From contig JAJDTM010000048.1 in the NCBI GenBank assembly GCA_022827185.1, positions 1-64,000 on the forward strand: a DNA stretch of 64,000 nt. Reading direction: 5' to 3'. Positions 1 through 8,362 of the stretch are shown here, one piece after another (position 1 is the first letter of the stretch; each line of letters starts with the position of its first letter). Both the position numbers and the translations under genes were made by a program. The notes under the pieces were generated by a model, which saw only the letters and a list, made by a program, of their open reading frames with translations, did not search any database and was not told the DNA's origin. This stretch comes from Candidatus Poribacteria bacterium. Its GTDB lineage: Bacteria > Poribacteria > WGA-4E > WGA-3G.

Positions 1-122
1 TGTTTTTACCGCCGTATTCTCCAGAGTTGAATCCGATTGAAAAGGATTTCGCTAACATCAAGCGGAGGCGTCAATATAACGCTGAGGCATCTATTGATGA
101 TATTATAAAAGTGTATAATTAA
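1..122 (+). mobile_element. IS630-family transposase, C-terminal tail (partial)
   Basis: The frame starting at base 3 reads FLPPYSPELNPIEKDF and stays open to a TAA at 120-122. The PPYSPELNPIE stretch is the hallmark of the DDE_3 (IS630/Tc1-like) catalytic domain, and its glutamate is the third acidic residue of the DDE triad. The rest of the transposase lies outside the window. The element end follows directly (117-139) and runs into the end of a truncated sigma/propeller gene, so this insertion sits inside that gene. Whether the copy is intact cannot be seen. Confidence 0.85.
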
Positions 123-139
123 TTACGGGATTCACTATA
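117..139 (+). repeat. IS630-like element end
   Basis: An AT-rich end of the form AATTA(C/T)GGGATTYACTATA follows the transposase stop. The same end occurs without a transposase at 24523-24544 and 49577-49598. IS630 elements insert at TA. Here the TATA at the end supplies the TAG stop (minus strand, 135-137) of the interrupted gene. The opposite end is outside the window. Confidence 0.6.
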
Positions 140-2732
140 AAGTTGAAAAAACACTTTCGCCTGTATCTACTAAACCGGTGTCATACCACGCGTCCGTACC
201 GGATTTCCATCTGAAGAGTCTCTGTTTGTGTTCAACATAGTATGTCTCTCCACTGACAGAAAAATCTCCGAACATTGATGTCATAGTAGTTCCAATTGAT
301 TCTTGGAGCATCTGATTCGCTGCTTTACTTGCTTGCTCAATATCCTTAGCATTGGGAGCTTTACCGTTCTCGGCATCTTGCTTAGTTAGATCTCTGAGCA
401 CATCAAGCGCTGCCTTATCGTTTTTTGGGTTTAACCGATCCATGAGTTCATTATTCAGAGGATCAACTTTTTCAGGAATCTTGGGGACCCCAGGAATAGG
501 AATAAATTTGTTATCCTCTGTAGATAAGCGAAGAATTTGAGGTTTTATGACTGCCATCCCCTTCATGTAGAGCGCATCGTCAAATTTCCGAAAAACCGAT
601 ATATCTGCCATACGGGGAGCATCGAGGATAAAGGGGGTCCAAGACTCACCACCGTCAGTTGAGGTGGCAAGTCCGTCCATTCCAGAGGTGTAGAGTCTGT
701 CGTTAATAGAGAATAGATCCATAACGGTAGTCCCGGCGAGCCCTGTATTAAGTTGATGCCACGATTCGCCTGCATCGGTGGTGCGATAGATTCCGGCTTG
801 GGTGCCTCTGTAGAAGGTGTCTGCGTCCAACATCACAATAGGTGGTGCTGTATTGGTACGTCCATCAGACCTATCCTTTAAATCTAAGGAGGTCCACGTC
901 TCACCAGCATTAACTGAATAGAAAAGCTCATGTGGATGTGCTAACATAACTTTAGCTCCTGACGTGATTATTTTGAAATTTGAATAGGTAAAATCAACGG
1001 GCGTTGAATTGGCACCCGGTGGGGGAAATAGAATTGAAAATCCACTTTTCGGCTTTCTCTCATTTTCCGTCTTTTTTCTCGGATCTATAGCATACCACGT
1101 ATCACCCAAATTGGTCGAGCGGTACAGGGACCACCAAGCGTCACTCGTCACTAACGATCCTGACTGAGTTGTAACCTCCTTTCCAGCTGCAACATAGAGT
1201 CGGTGTTCTGATGCAGCCAGCGCGTGGATAACCGGTTTTTTTCCATGCACATCCGCTGCACCGATTGACAGGCGTTCCCATGTTTCAGCGTTGAGACGAT
1301 AAAGCCCGCTATCAGTCCCAACAAACACAGTATTCTCAACAGCAACAAGCGCACGAATTTTCTTGGCGCCTACATTATCTTTCAACGGGACCCACGATGC
1401 CTTTCCATCTTTGGAGAAATAAACATCTTCAATGAACGCGAGGTAAAACCCCGCATCGGTTACCACCAAGCCTCTGGGTGCTCCTTCTGGATGGGGACCC
1501 AACGAATCCCATGTTTCACCTCTATCTGTAGAAGCTAATACCTCGGTATCCGTGGCAAGGTAGAGCATATCACTGTGCTCCGTCATCTGTATTCCACCTG
1601 CTATCCACTCTTGAATATTGAGTGAACTGGCACTTCTTGTGTTAACGAGTCTCCATCTGCGCGCATCGTCCGCAAGCTTATAGAGGCTGGTGGGGGTCCC
1701 TGCGTAAATATCACCGGAAGTTGTGGTGAAGAGGCTGTTAACGAGACCCCCTTCCGGTCCCTTTGTTTGTGTCCACTGCGGTGTCGGGGTCAATTCTTCT
1801 GCTTCGTCAACCAGTGCTGCAGCGAAGAGCTTCGCGTCGGGTTGCTGACCCGCGCCCGGACTCTTACCGGGTGTCGCAGAACTTCCTGCTTGATTCCGCA
1901 CCGCAGGTTTCGCTGGTGAATCATAAACAAAAAGTGCCTCAATAATCTCAACTGTCGGTTCCGAGGTGGCGTTTAAACTGTAAGGCTTCTGGAAACGAGA
2001 AAGGTATTGGGTGCCAACACCTATGAGTAGAAAAATCAAGACAGCAGAGGCTGCCGAGAGTGTCCACGGCAACACAGGTTTATTCGCAGCAGGTCCAGCA
2101 GGAACGAGACGCGAGACTTCGCGCATGATGGTCTCTGTTAAGTTCGCAGGCAGTTGGAAACTGCCGAGATTTTGTCGGATCATGTCTTCTTCCTTCCTTA
2201 AACGGTTGCGAGCGCGACTGAGGCGGCTCTTCACAGTATTCGGGGATACACCGAGGAACTCACTGATGGTCTTGATCGTCATCTCACCGAGGTAATGGAG
2301 TGTCATCACTGTTCTTTCGCTCTCTGGCAGTTTTTGGAGCAGTTTCTTAACAACTTCACGCCGTGCCTCATCCGCTTCCGCCGCCTGTTGTCCTGTTATG
2401 TACCGAGAATATGACACTTGATTCACCTCGCTTGCATCTGTAACTTCCAAGGATTGTTCCGGCGGTGGATTCTTTCGGAGCCAGTCGAGACACAAGTTTG
2501 ACGCGATGACATAGAGCCAGCCACCAAACAACTCATAACTTTTCAAAGTGCCGAGTTTCTGGTATGCCTTAAGAAACGCGTCCTGCGTAATTTCTTGAGC
2601 GATGTGAAAGTCACCGATTTTCCGCCATACAAGCGCGTGAACCCCTTTCTGATATTTGTTGACCAACGGCGTAAACGCGTCTTGGTCGCCCTGTAATATC
2701 CGTTGAATGAGTTCGGCATCCTTCTGTTTCAT
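135..2732 (-). CDS. ECF sigma factor fused to membrane anchor and beta-propeller, 3' truncated by IS
   Basis: The 865-residue product has a sigma-70 region 2 at about residues 10-90 (QEITQDAFLKAY) and a region 4 helix-turn-helix at about 128-182 (LPESERTV, then LGVSPNTVKSRLSRARNRL). One hydrophobic segment follows at about 222-241. The rest, from about 315, has repeated Asp-box/BNR-like units (STDRGETW, SVNAGETW, TTDAGESW, STDGGESW). The layout suggests a cytoplasmic sigma domain tied to an outward-facing propeller, which is an inference. The paralogue at 9730-12771 runs on for about 150 more residues after the shared GES(V/I)-S stretch. Here the frame instead enters an IS630 end and stops, so the last propeller blades are lost. 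The start is supported by GGGGGA about 6 nt upstream and by alignment with the paralogues. Confidence 0.85.
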   Translation of the reverse strand: MKQKDAELIQRILQGDQDAFTPLVNKYQKGVHALVWRKIGDFHIAQEITQDAFLKAYQKLGTLKSYELFGGWLYVIASNLCLDWLRKNPPPEQSLEVTDASEVNQVSYSRYITGQQAAEADEARREVVKKLLQKLPESERTVMTLHYLGEMTIKTISEFLGVSPNTVKSRLSRARNRLRKEEDMIRQNLGSFQLPANLTETIMREVSRLVPAGPAANKPVLPWTLSAASAVLIFLLIGVGTQYLSRFQKPYSLNATSEPTVEIIEALFVYDSPAKPAVRNQAGSSATPGKSPGAGQQPDAKLFAAALVDEAEELTPTPQWTQTKGPEGGLVNSLFTTTSGDIYAGTPTSLYKLADDARRWRLVNTRSASSLNIQEWIAGGIQMTEHSDMLYLATDTEVLASTDRGETWDSLGPHPEGAPRGLVVTDAGFYLAFIEDVYFSKDGKASWVPLKDNVGAKKIRALVAVENTVFVGTDSGLYRLNAETWERLSIGAADVHGKKPVIHALAASEHRLYVAAGKEVTTQSGSLVTSDAWWSLYRSTNLGDTWYAIDPRKKTENERKPKSGFSILFPPPGANSTPVDFTYSNFKIITSGAKVMLAHPHELFYSVNAGETWTSLDLKDRSDGRTNTAPPIVMLDADTFYRGTQAGIYRTTDAGESWHQLNTGLAGTTVMDLFSINDRLYTSGMDGLATSTDGGESWTPFILDAPRMADISVFRKFDDALYMKGMAVIKPQILRLSTEDNKFIPIPGVPKIPEKVDPLNNELMDRLNPKNDKAALDVLRDLTKQDAENGKAPNAKDIEQASKAANQMLQESIGTTMTSMFGDFSVSGETYYVEHKQRLFRWKSGTDAWYDTGLVDTGESVFSTL

Positions 2733-2774
2733 AACAAGTCCCCCGAAGCGTCCATCTCCATCTTTTAATTAAAG

Positions 2775-2803
2775 TGACGAATTCTCAATATTGAAAGGTT
2801 GCA
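2775..2803 (-). promoter_or_regulatory. ECF-type promoter of the truncated sigma/propeller gene
   Basis: On the minus strand TGCAACC (2803-2797) is followed by 17 nt and CGTCA (2779-2775), about 43 nt before the ATG. The same -35/-10 pair precedes the two paralogous sigma/propeller genes and a small peptide gene. A GCAAC -35 with a CGTC-like -10 is typical of ECF sigma promoters, so autoregulation is likely but not proven. Confidence 0.65.
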
Positions 2804-2880
2804 TTATTTTTTCAATCGCAATTATAGATACATTACAAGCAGAAGCGAGAGAAAAAATCACACATCAGTAACAGAAAAAG

Positions 2881-2921
2881 GCGAGGTGTTTTGCTGGGGT
2901 GTTTCCCAGAAAACCTCACCT
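2881..2921. repeat. Palindromic repeat with GTGTTTTGCTGGGGTGTTTC core
   Basis: An imperfect hairpin (GAGGTGTTTTGCTGGG against CCCAGAAAACCTC) forms around this core. Related cores occur at 24459-24507 (plus), about 49520-49562 (minus) and about 61089-61112 (minus), each time in a spacer, so this is a dispersed extragenic palindrome. Confidence 0.5.
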
Positions 2922-2962
2922 ACCAATCAAAAAAGGACGAAGCGTAAGAACCCCGCCCTACA

Positions 2963-3091
2963 TTACATGCGATAATATCTACGTTGTAAACGCATGATAT
3001 GGATATGGATACCCCACATATCGTCAAGCATGTTGCCAAGCTGGATCGTATTAGATTGATCCTGAAGTTTGTATTTGCGGGCTTTTCTCAT
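2963..3091 (-). pseudogene. TnpB (IS605/IS1341 type) N-terminal remnant
   Basis: Read on the minus strand from the ATG at 3091, a 42-residue peptide begins MRKARKYKLQ and ends LQRRYYRM before a TAA. A short basic start (K-YKL) followed by a conserved run up to the N-terminal helix is typical of TnpB/IS605 OrfB. The remaining roughly 350 residues, including the RuvC-like domain, are missing. The upstream sequence to about 3290 is rich in hairpins and ends in an ATCCC/GGGAT hairpin of the kind found at IS200/IS605 ends. It is a dead fragment between the first permease gene and the truncated sigma gene. Confidence 0.6.
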
Positions 3092-3288
3092 GGTATATCA
3101 CGCTTTTATCCGCTACTACGCGGGAGGAAACCAGCACGTAGCCGAGAGACTACGCATAGTCTGCCGGTTTCAAACCTGATGCTATCATTATACTACATTT
3201 TTTATGAGAGTATCAAGTTTATTTTTTAATCGGGTGCTTCGCCGTCTACATCCCACAAGCTAAAGCATGGGGATTTGACGGAAGAGTG
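3092..3288 (-). mobile_element. Structured end region of an IS200/IS605-type remnant
   Basis: On the minus strand this stretch holds a hairpin with AATCCCC and TGTGGGAT arms flanked by CCGTC and GACGG. Next to the TnpB start lie a perfect GACTA-TGCG-TAGTC hairpin and an AAACC/GGTTT stem. Subterminal hairpins are the recognition structures of IS200/IS605 elements. No TnpA gene is present. Confidence 0.45.
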
Positions 3289-4719
3289 TCAAATATCAGA
3301 ACGGAAAAATTTCAGAAATGCTATCGCCGTAAACGCTATAGCGAAAAAACCGAGCAAGAACACATCTACTGCAGAGCGACGCAATGTGTCCGATAAAGAA
3401 GGTTCCGTCAACGTTGGCGGCAGTGGTATTTTGTCTGTTTCGGATTCAGAAGAATCATTCATCCGAGCCGTTAACTGCGTCATCTGTGTCAGTACATCGT
3501 CGGAAACTTCGCTGAAATACGTGTCATCAAGTTGACTATAGTATCGCTCACCCGTTTGAAAGTAACCGTCCCTTTTCAATTTACCCGTTTGCGTTAGGTT
3601 TATCGCAATATAGCTCAGAGAGGCCGTTGGCGCGATCCGAGAAAGAGTCTCTCCAACCCGTTCTTGCTGCGTCTTCTCACGCTGATAGTCCCTATCAATT
3701 TTGCCTGTTTGATTCTGGAACTCCTGTCGAAATTCCTCATTAATCGGCTTTTTGAGTTTATCTATTCTTTTGTCGTCTGAGCGAATAAAGACACCTTCGT
3801 TACCCGCGAAAGTTTCCGTCATTTTTTTTCGAATTTTTTCATCCTTATCTTTACTCAAGTTGTTGCGAAGTGCCGTTTTTTCCATATAAACCGCCTGCTC
3901 TGTTCGGGTCGGTGCGACAAGTTTAGCGACGACAAACGCACCCCGTGGCACGATCAACACCGCAAACACCCAAAACGTAAAAGCGACAATCAGCGCGGTC
4001 TTCGCGTTATCCAGATAGGTTGAAATGAACACACCTATCGCAAAAAACACCCCAATATACAGCAACGAGATAAGCGTCAACCCCAAAACGGGCAGCGCAA
4101 TTTTGAACTCACCTAACGGAAATCCCTGCCAAGTGATTAGGAGTAACCCTAAGAGGAATGACACCAAAAACGGAACAACAAACACAATGTAGCCACCGAT
4201 TAACTTGCTCCACAAAAACACATCTCGCGGAAGCGAGTTCGATAGGTTTATCCGCAGCGTTCCCGCCTCCCGCTCGCCAGCAACAGCATCAAATGTGAAC
4301 AGCAGTGCCAACAGACTGAAAACAGTCCCCACAATAAACAGGAAATCAAGATTGCCTAAGACATACGCGACAGATGCCTGAGAAACGCCTGCTGAACCTT
4401 GCCGGACCCCATTACGCGTCATCCCAAGATAGGTCGGCAGGGCATCCTCCAAACCGTTCGCAAAGACGCTCAAAGGTGTAGGTTTGAGGAAGAACTTGGA
4501 AACCTCCGCGTTCGGATCCTGTGCATTCGGCGGATTTTCCTCCGCTTCTGTCTGTTCGCGTTTAATCGACTCTTGGTAGTCTACAAGGTTCTGGCTATAC
4601 CTCCGATAATTGATCGAAAGCGTAAGTGGCACGAGCAAAAGGCACATTAACAGAAGCGCGACAAACCGAACACTCAAAATGTGGTGCATAATTTCTTTTT
4701 GAATCAATGTCATTAGCAT
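3289..4719 (-). CDS. ABC-2 type transporter permease, paralogue 1
   Basis: A 476-residue integral membrane protein. One transmembrane helix lies near the N-terminus (about 16-36), followed by a polar loop of about 85 residues. A five- to six-helix core spans about 125-270, and a last helix sits at the C-terminus (about 448-470). The phrase FDAVAGEREAGTLRINLSNS before the second core helix is the characteristic ABC-2/DUF3526-type permease segment. About 180 polar residues separate the core from the last helix. It is one of three tandem paralogues whose starts are almost identical at DNA level. No ATP-binding subunit is in the window, so substrate and partner are unknown. GGAG lies 7 nt before the first ATG. 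Confidence 0.85.
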   Translation of the reverse strand: MLMTLIQKEIMHHILSVRFVALLLMCLLLVPLTLSINYRRYSQNLVDYQESIKREQTEAEENPPNAQDPNAEVSKFFLKPTPLSVFANGLEDALPTYLGMTRNGVRQGSAGVSQASVAYVLGNLDFLFIVGTVFSLLALLFTFDAVAGEREAGTLRINLSNSLPRDVFLWSKLIGGYIVFVVPFLVSFLLGLLLITWQGFPLGEFKIALPVLGLTLISLLYIGVFFAIGVFISTYLDNAKTALIVAFTFWVFAVLIVPRGAFVVAKLVAPTRTEQAVYMEKTALRNNLSKDKDEKIRKKMTETFAGNEGVFIRSDDKRIDKLKKPINEEFRQEFQNQTGKIDRDYQREKTQQERVGETLSRIAPTASLSYIAINLTQTGKLKRDGYFQTGERYYSQLDDTYFSEVSDDVLTQMTQLTARMNDSSESETDKIPLPPTLTEPSLSDTLRRSAVDVFLLGFFAIAFTAIAFLKFFRSDI

Positions 4720-4817
4720 CGTAATTTCTCCTCTATTTTTTTTATTTACTAACCGTTTGATCTTTTGTAATAGGTGATGTTGGATTTCTCTCTATCTTTT
4801 CCCGAAGCGATTTGTCT

Positions 4818-5081
4818 ATTATTACTAAACTTTGGACTATTTTAAGATAGCTAAGGTTCCCGAATCAAACACTCTCTTCCGTAGCATAGTTTCCTGTGAA
4901 TCTGTACCTCTTTTGTAGCATAGGCTGTTAGCCTGTGCATCTTCCGCAGCATAGACTGTGAGTCTGTAGATCTTTCGTAGCATAAACTTTTAGTTTGTGC
5001 ATCTTTCAAACCCATGTCAGATATGGTTCCCTTTGAAAAATCAACGCACACGCAACACGAATTGTCCAAACTTTGGGATTA
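4818..5081. mobile_element. MITE-like element A with ATTA target duplication
   Basis: This insert of about 256 bp (4822-5077) has imperfect terminal inverted repeats related to CTAAAGTTTGGACAATT and is flanked by ATTA on both sides. The spacer between the second and third permease genes (about 6600-6678) is otherwise the same sequence and lacks the insert, so it acts as an empty site. The interior holds four copies of a unit of about 33 bp beginning GTAGCATA, each with a small palindrome (GGCTGTTAGCC, AGACTGTGAGTCT and similar). A second, shortened copy begins at about 17934. No coding sequence is present. Confidence 0.7.
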
Positions 5082-5094
5082 CTAACCAATTGTA

Positions 5095-6567
5095 TTAAAT
5101 ATCGGAACGGAAGAATTTCAGGAACGCCAGCGTTGTAAACGCTACCGCAAAAAAACCGAGTAGGCACACATCCACCATAGATTGACGCAACGTTTCTGAT
5201 AACGAAGGTTCTGTCAGCGTTGGCGGCGGCGGGATTTGCTCCGTTTCGGATTCAGAGTCACCATTCATCTGATCGCCCATCCGAGCTCCCAATTGCATTA
5301 TCTGTGACAGCACATCGTCTGAAATCCCGCTGAAATATTCGTCATCAAGTTGGTTATAGTATCTTTCGCCGGTTTGAAAGTAGACTTCTCTTTTCAACTT
5401 ACCCGTTTGCGTCAAATTCATCGCAGAATAGGTCAGAGAAGACGTTGGGGCGATCCGAGAGAGCATCTCGCCAATCTGTTCTTGACGATCCTTCTCGCGC
5501 TGATAGTCCCTGTCAATCTTGCCCGTTTGATTCTGGAACGCCAGTCGAAACTCCTCTTCAATCGGGCCTTTAATGTCATCCATCCTTTTTTGCGTTGCTG
5601 GATTGCTTAGGTCTAGCGAAAACTGAATACCCTCCCCATTCTCCGTGGGTTTAGCTATGGTTTCAGACACTTTTTCCCAGACCTTCTCTTCTTTATCTTT
5701 ATTTAGGTTATTGCGAAGTGCATTTTTTTCCATATAAACCGCCTGCTGTGTTCGGGTCGGCGCGACGAGTTTAGCGATCACAAACGCCCCTCGGGGTGCA
5801 ACCAGCACTGCAAGCACCCAAAACGTAAAAGCGACAATCAGCGCGGTCTTAGCGTTGTCAAGATACGTTGAAATGAACACACCTATCGCAAAAAACACCC
5901 CAATATACAGCAACGAGATAAGCGTGAGACTCAGTACTGGCAGTGCCACCTCGAGCTCACCGAGTGGAAATCCCTGCCATACGATCAGAAGCAGCCCGAA
6001 GAGGAAAGATACCAGAAACGGAATAACGAATACAATGTATCCACCGATCAACTTACTCCACAAAAACACATCTCGAGGCAGCGAATTTGACAGATTTATC
6101 CGAAGCGTGCCTGCCTCCCGCTCCCCAGCAACAGCATCGAATGTGAACAGCAGCGCCAGTAGACTGAAAACAGTCCCCACAATAAACAGGAAATCAAGGT
6201 TGCCTAATGCATAAGCGACGGATGCCTGCACAAGTCCCGTTGAACTCTGTCGAACCCCATTACGCGTCATCCCAAGATAGGTCGGCAGTGCCTCCTCTAA
6301 ACCGTTTACGAAGACGCTCAGCGGCGTAGGCTTGAGGAAAAGTTTAGAAACTTCCGTGTTTGGGTCCTGCCCAGTCGGCGGATTCTCCTTCGCTTCTGCT
6401 TGTGCGCGATTCACCGACTCCTGATAATCAACGAGGTTCTGGTTATACCTACGATAGTTAATAGCAAGGGTCAGCGGGATGAGCAAAACACACATCAGCA
6501 GGAGCGCGACAAACCGAACACTCAGAATATGGTGCATAATCTCTTTTTGAATCAATGTCATTAACAT
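5095..6567 (-). CDS. ABC-2 type transporter permease, paralogue 2
   Basis: The 490-residue protein has the same architecture as its neighbours: an N-terminal helix, a polar extracytoplasmic loop, a multi-helix core containing FDAVAGEREAGTLRINLSNS, a long polar segment rich in charged residues (about 290-440) and a C-terminal helix ending FLKFFRSDI. It is closest to paralogue 1 (3289-4719). The polar C-terminal loop has drifted more than the membrane core, as expected if the loop binds something that differs between copies. A minus-strand spacer of 111 nt separates it from the third copy. The gene count suggests a tandem-triplicated transport or regulatory unit, but no ATPase is visible. Confidence 0.85.
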   Translation of the reverse strand: MLMTLIQKEIMHHILSVRFVALLLMCVLLIPLTLAINYRRYNQNLVDYQESVNRAQAEAKENPPTGQDPNTEVSKLFLKPTPLSVFVNGLEEALPTYLGMTRNGVRQSSTGLVQASVAYALGNLDFLFIVGTVFSLLALLFTFDAVAGEREAGTLRINLSNSLPRDVFLWSKLIGGYIVFVIPFLVSFLFGLLLIVWQGFPLGELEVALPVLSLTLISLLYIGVFFAIGVFISTYLDNAKTALIVAFTFWVLAVLVAPRGAFVIAKLVAPTRTQQAVYMEKNALRNNLNKDKEEKVWEKVSETIAKPTENGEGIQFSLDLSNPATQKRMDDIKGPIEEEFRLAFQNQTGKIDRDYQREKDRQEQIGEMLSRIAPTSSLTYSAMNLTQTGKLKREVYFQTGERYYNQLDDEYFSGISDDVLSQIMQLGARMGDQMNGDSESETEQIPPPPTLTEPSLSETLRQSMVDVCLLGFFAVAFTTLAFLKFFRSDI

Positions 6568-6678
6568 GGTAATTTCTCCTGTGTTTTTTATTTATTAACC
6601 GTCTAATCTTTTGTAATAGGCGAGATTGGGTGTCTCTATCTTTTTCCGAAGCGATTTGTCTATTACTAACCAATTGTA

Positions 6679-8142
6679 TTAAATATCGGAGCGGAAGAAT
6701 TTCAGAAACGCCACGGTAGTCAATACCACTGCAAAAAAACAGAGCAATAGGATGTCCACCATCGACTGACCAAGGGTCTCTCCCAAGGTTGTGATTTCTA
6801 AAGGTGGCGGTTGCGTCATTTGGACAGTGTCATTTTGTGTCACAATTCTCATAGAGACATGATCTACAACTTTGCTAAACCAATCCGTATCAAGCGCGCC
6901 ATAATAACGATCGCCAGTTTGAAAGTAGTTGTCTCTTTTTCTTTTTCCGGTCTGTGTTAGGTTCGTCGTGAGATAAATCAGCGAAGATGTGGGTGTGATC
7001 CGTGAAAGGGTTTCACCTACCGCTTCTTGCCGCGCTTTTTCGCGCTTATACCGCCGATCTACCTCGTCAGCACCCTCCTTGAATTTCTGTCGAAATTCCT
7101 CCTCAAGCGGTTTCACCTGTTTATCCAGTTCTTTTGTTGCCCCAAAACCCGACGCGAACTGTGCTTCAAGGGTCTTTTCAATATCTGCTTGACTTGTAGG
7201 TTGAGGCTGGTTTTTAGAACGGCTTTTCCAGAATTCGTCATGCATTTTCTGTTTCTTTGCTTCAAGTTCCGCATTGAAATTCTCGCGGAGGGCAGTCTTT
7301 TCGAGATAGACACTCTGCGATGTTTGTGTCGGTGCGACGAATTTTGCCGCGAGGAACCCAACACGCGGTGTAATGAGCACAGCAAACACCCAAACGGTAA
7401 ACGCGAGGATGAGTGCCGTCTTGGAATTATCTAAATACGTCGAAATTACCGTCCCTATCGCAAAAAATACCCCAATGTAGAGTAACGAGACAACGATTAA
7501 ACTCAGCACCCGTGGGAAAATTTCGGGTTCACCAAGCGGAAAACCTTGCCAAACAAGCATCAGCAAACCAAAGAGCAGCGATACCAAGAACGGCACGACG
7601 AACACTAAGTATCCACCAATCAATTTACTCCAGAGGAAGAGGTCCCGCGGTAGGGAATTTGATAGCGTAATCCGAAGTGTTCCGGCTTCTCGTTCCCCAG
7701 CAACCGCATCAAAAGTAAACAGCAGTGCAAGCAAACTGAAAACAGTGCCGACGAGAAAAAGAAAATCGAGATGCCCCAAAAGGTAAGAAAGAGAATCTGA
7801 AACCAAAGCTGGCGCACCCTGTGTAATCCCATTGCGGGTCATTCCAAGATAACTCGGCAGGGCATCCCCTAATCCGTTCGCAAACACACTCAAGGGTGCC
7901 GGCTTGAGGAAAAGTTTAGAAACTTCCAACTCCGGCTTCAGCTCCATCTTCGGATTCATCTTTGCTGCCTCGATGTTTGCCAATTTAACGGATTCTTGGT
8001 AGTCCACAAGGTTCTGTTGGTAATTTCGATAACCGATAGAAAGCGTAAGTGGAATGAGCAAAACGCACATCAGCAAAAGCGCGACAAACCGAACACTCAA
8101 AATATGATGCATAATCTCTTTTTGAATCAATGTCATTAACAT
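6679..8142 (-). CDS. ABC-2 type transporter permease, paralogue 3
   Basis: This 487-residue permease is first in the transcription order of the three. The membrane core is conserved (FDAVAGEREAGTLRITLSNSLPRD). The two polar loops at about 40-115 and 270-430 differ most from the other copies, including a longer, lysine/glutamate-rich insert. The first 20 residues (MLMTLIQKEIMHHILSVRF) are identical in all three, and the DNA there is nearly identical too, pointing to recent duplication or gene conversion. A GGAG sits just upstream of the ATG. The substrate is unknown. Confidence 0.85.
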   Translation of the reverse strand: MLMTLIQKEIMHHILSVRFVALLLMCVLLIPLTLSIGYRNYQQNLVDYQESVKLANIEAAKMNPKMELKPELEVSKLFLKPAPLSVFANGLGDALPSYLGMTRNGITQGAPALVSDSLSYLLGHLDFLFLVGTVFSLLALLFTFDAVAGEREAGTLRITLSNSLPRDLFLWSKLIGGYLVFVVPFLVSLLFGLLMLVWQGFPLGEPEIFPRVLSLIVVSLLYIGVFFAIGTVISTYLDNSKTALILAFTVWVFAVLITPRVGFLAAKFVAPTQTSQSVYLEKTALRENFNAELEAKKQKMHDEFWKSRSKNQPQPTSQADIEKTLEAQFASGFGATKELDKQVKPLEEEFRQKFKEGADEVDRRYKREKARQEAVGETLSRITPTSSLIYLTTNLTQTGKRKRDNYFQTGDRYYGALDTDWFSKVVDHVSMRIVTQNDTVQMTQPPPLEITTLGETLGQSMVDILLLCFFAVVLTTVAFLKFFRSDI

Positions 8143-8179
8143 GGCGATTTCTCCTCTGTTATTTTAGGTAAAAGCTTCT

Positions 8180-8300
8180 GCTCAGACACCGTCTTTTGTA
8201 GCATAGGCTGTTGGTTTCCTGGGGCACCGTAGTATCTTTTGTAGCATAGGAGACTGTTGGTTTCCTGGGGCGCGGTAGTGTATGCTGTTGGCTTCCTGCG
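8180..8300. repeat. Tandem GTAGCATAGG palindromic units
   Basis: Two full units reading TTTTGTAGCATAGG, then CTGTTGGTTTCCTGGGGC, are followed by a partial one. They are related to the internal repeats of MITE-like element A (4818-5081) and to about 17990-18030. They lie in the spacer between the third permease gene and the pilin-motif gene and have no coding potential. Confidence 0.55.
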
Positions 8301-8362
8301 GTTTATTACGGAGGCGAGGATTATATCCTCACCTCCAGAACTCGGAAAAGCGAAATGGCACG

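Noticed and set aside
2999..3229. Plus-strand frame of 76 residues over the TnpB remnant
   Set aside because: The minus strand in the same place encodes a recognisable TnpB start, so this frame is its shadow.
4850..5000. Tandem GTAGCATA units as a CRISPR array
   Set aside because: The units are adjacent with no unique spacers of constant length, and they lie inside an element with inverted ends.
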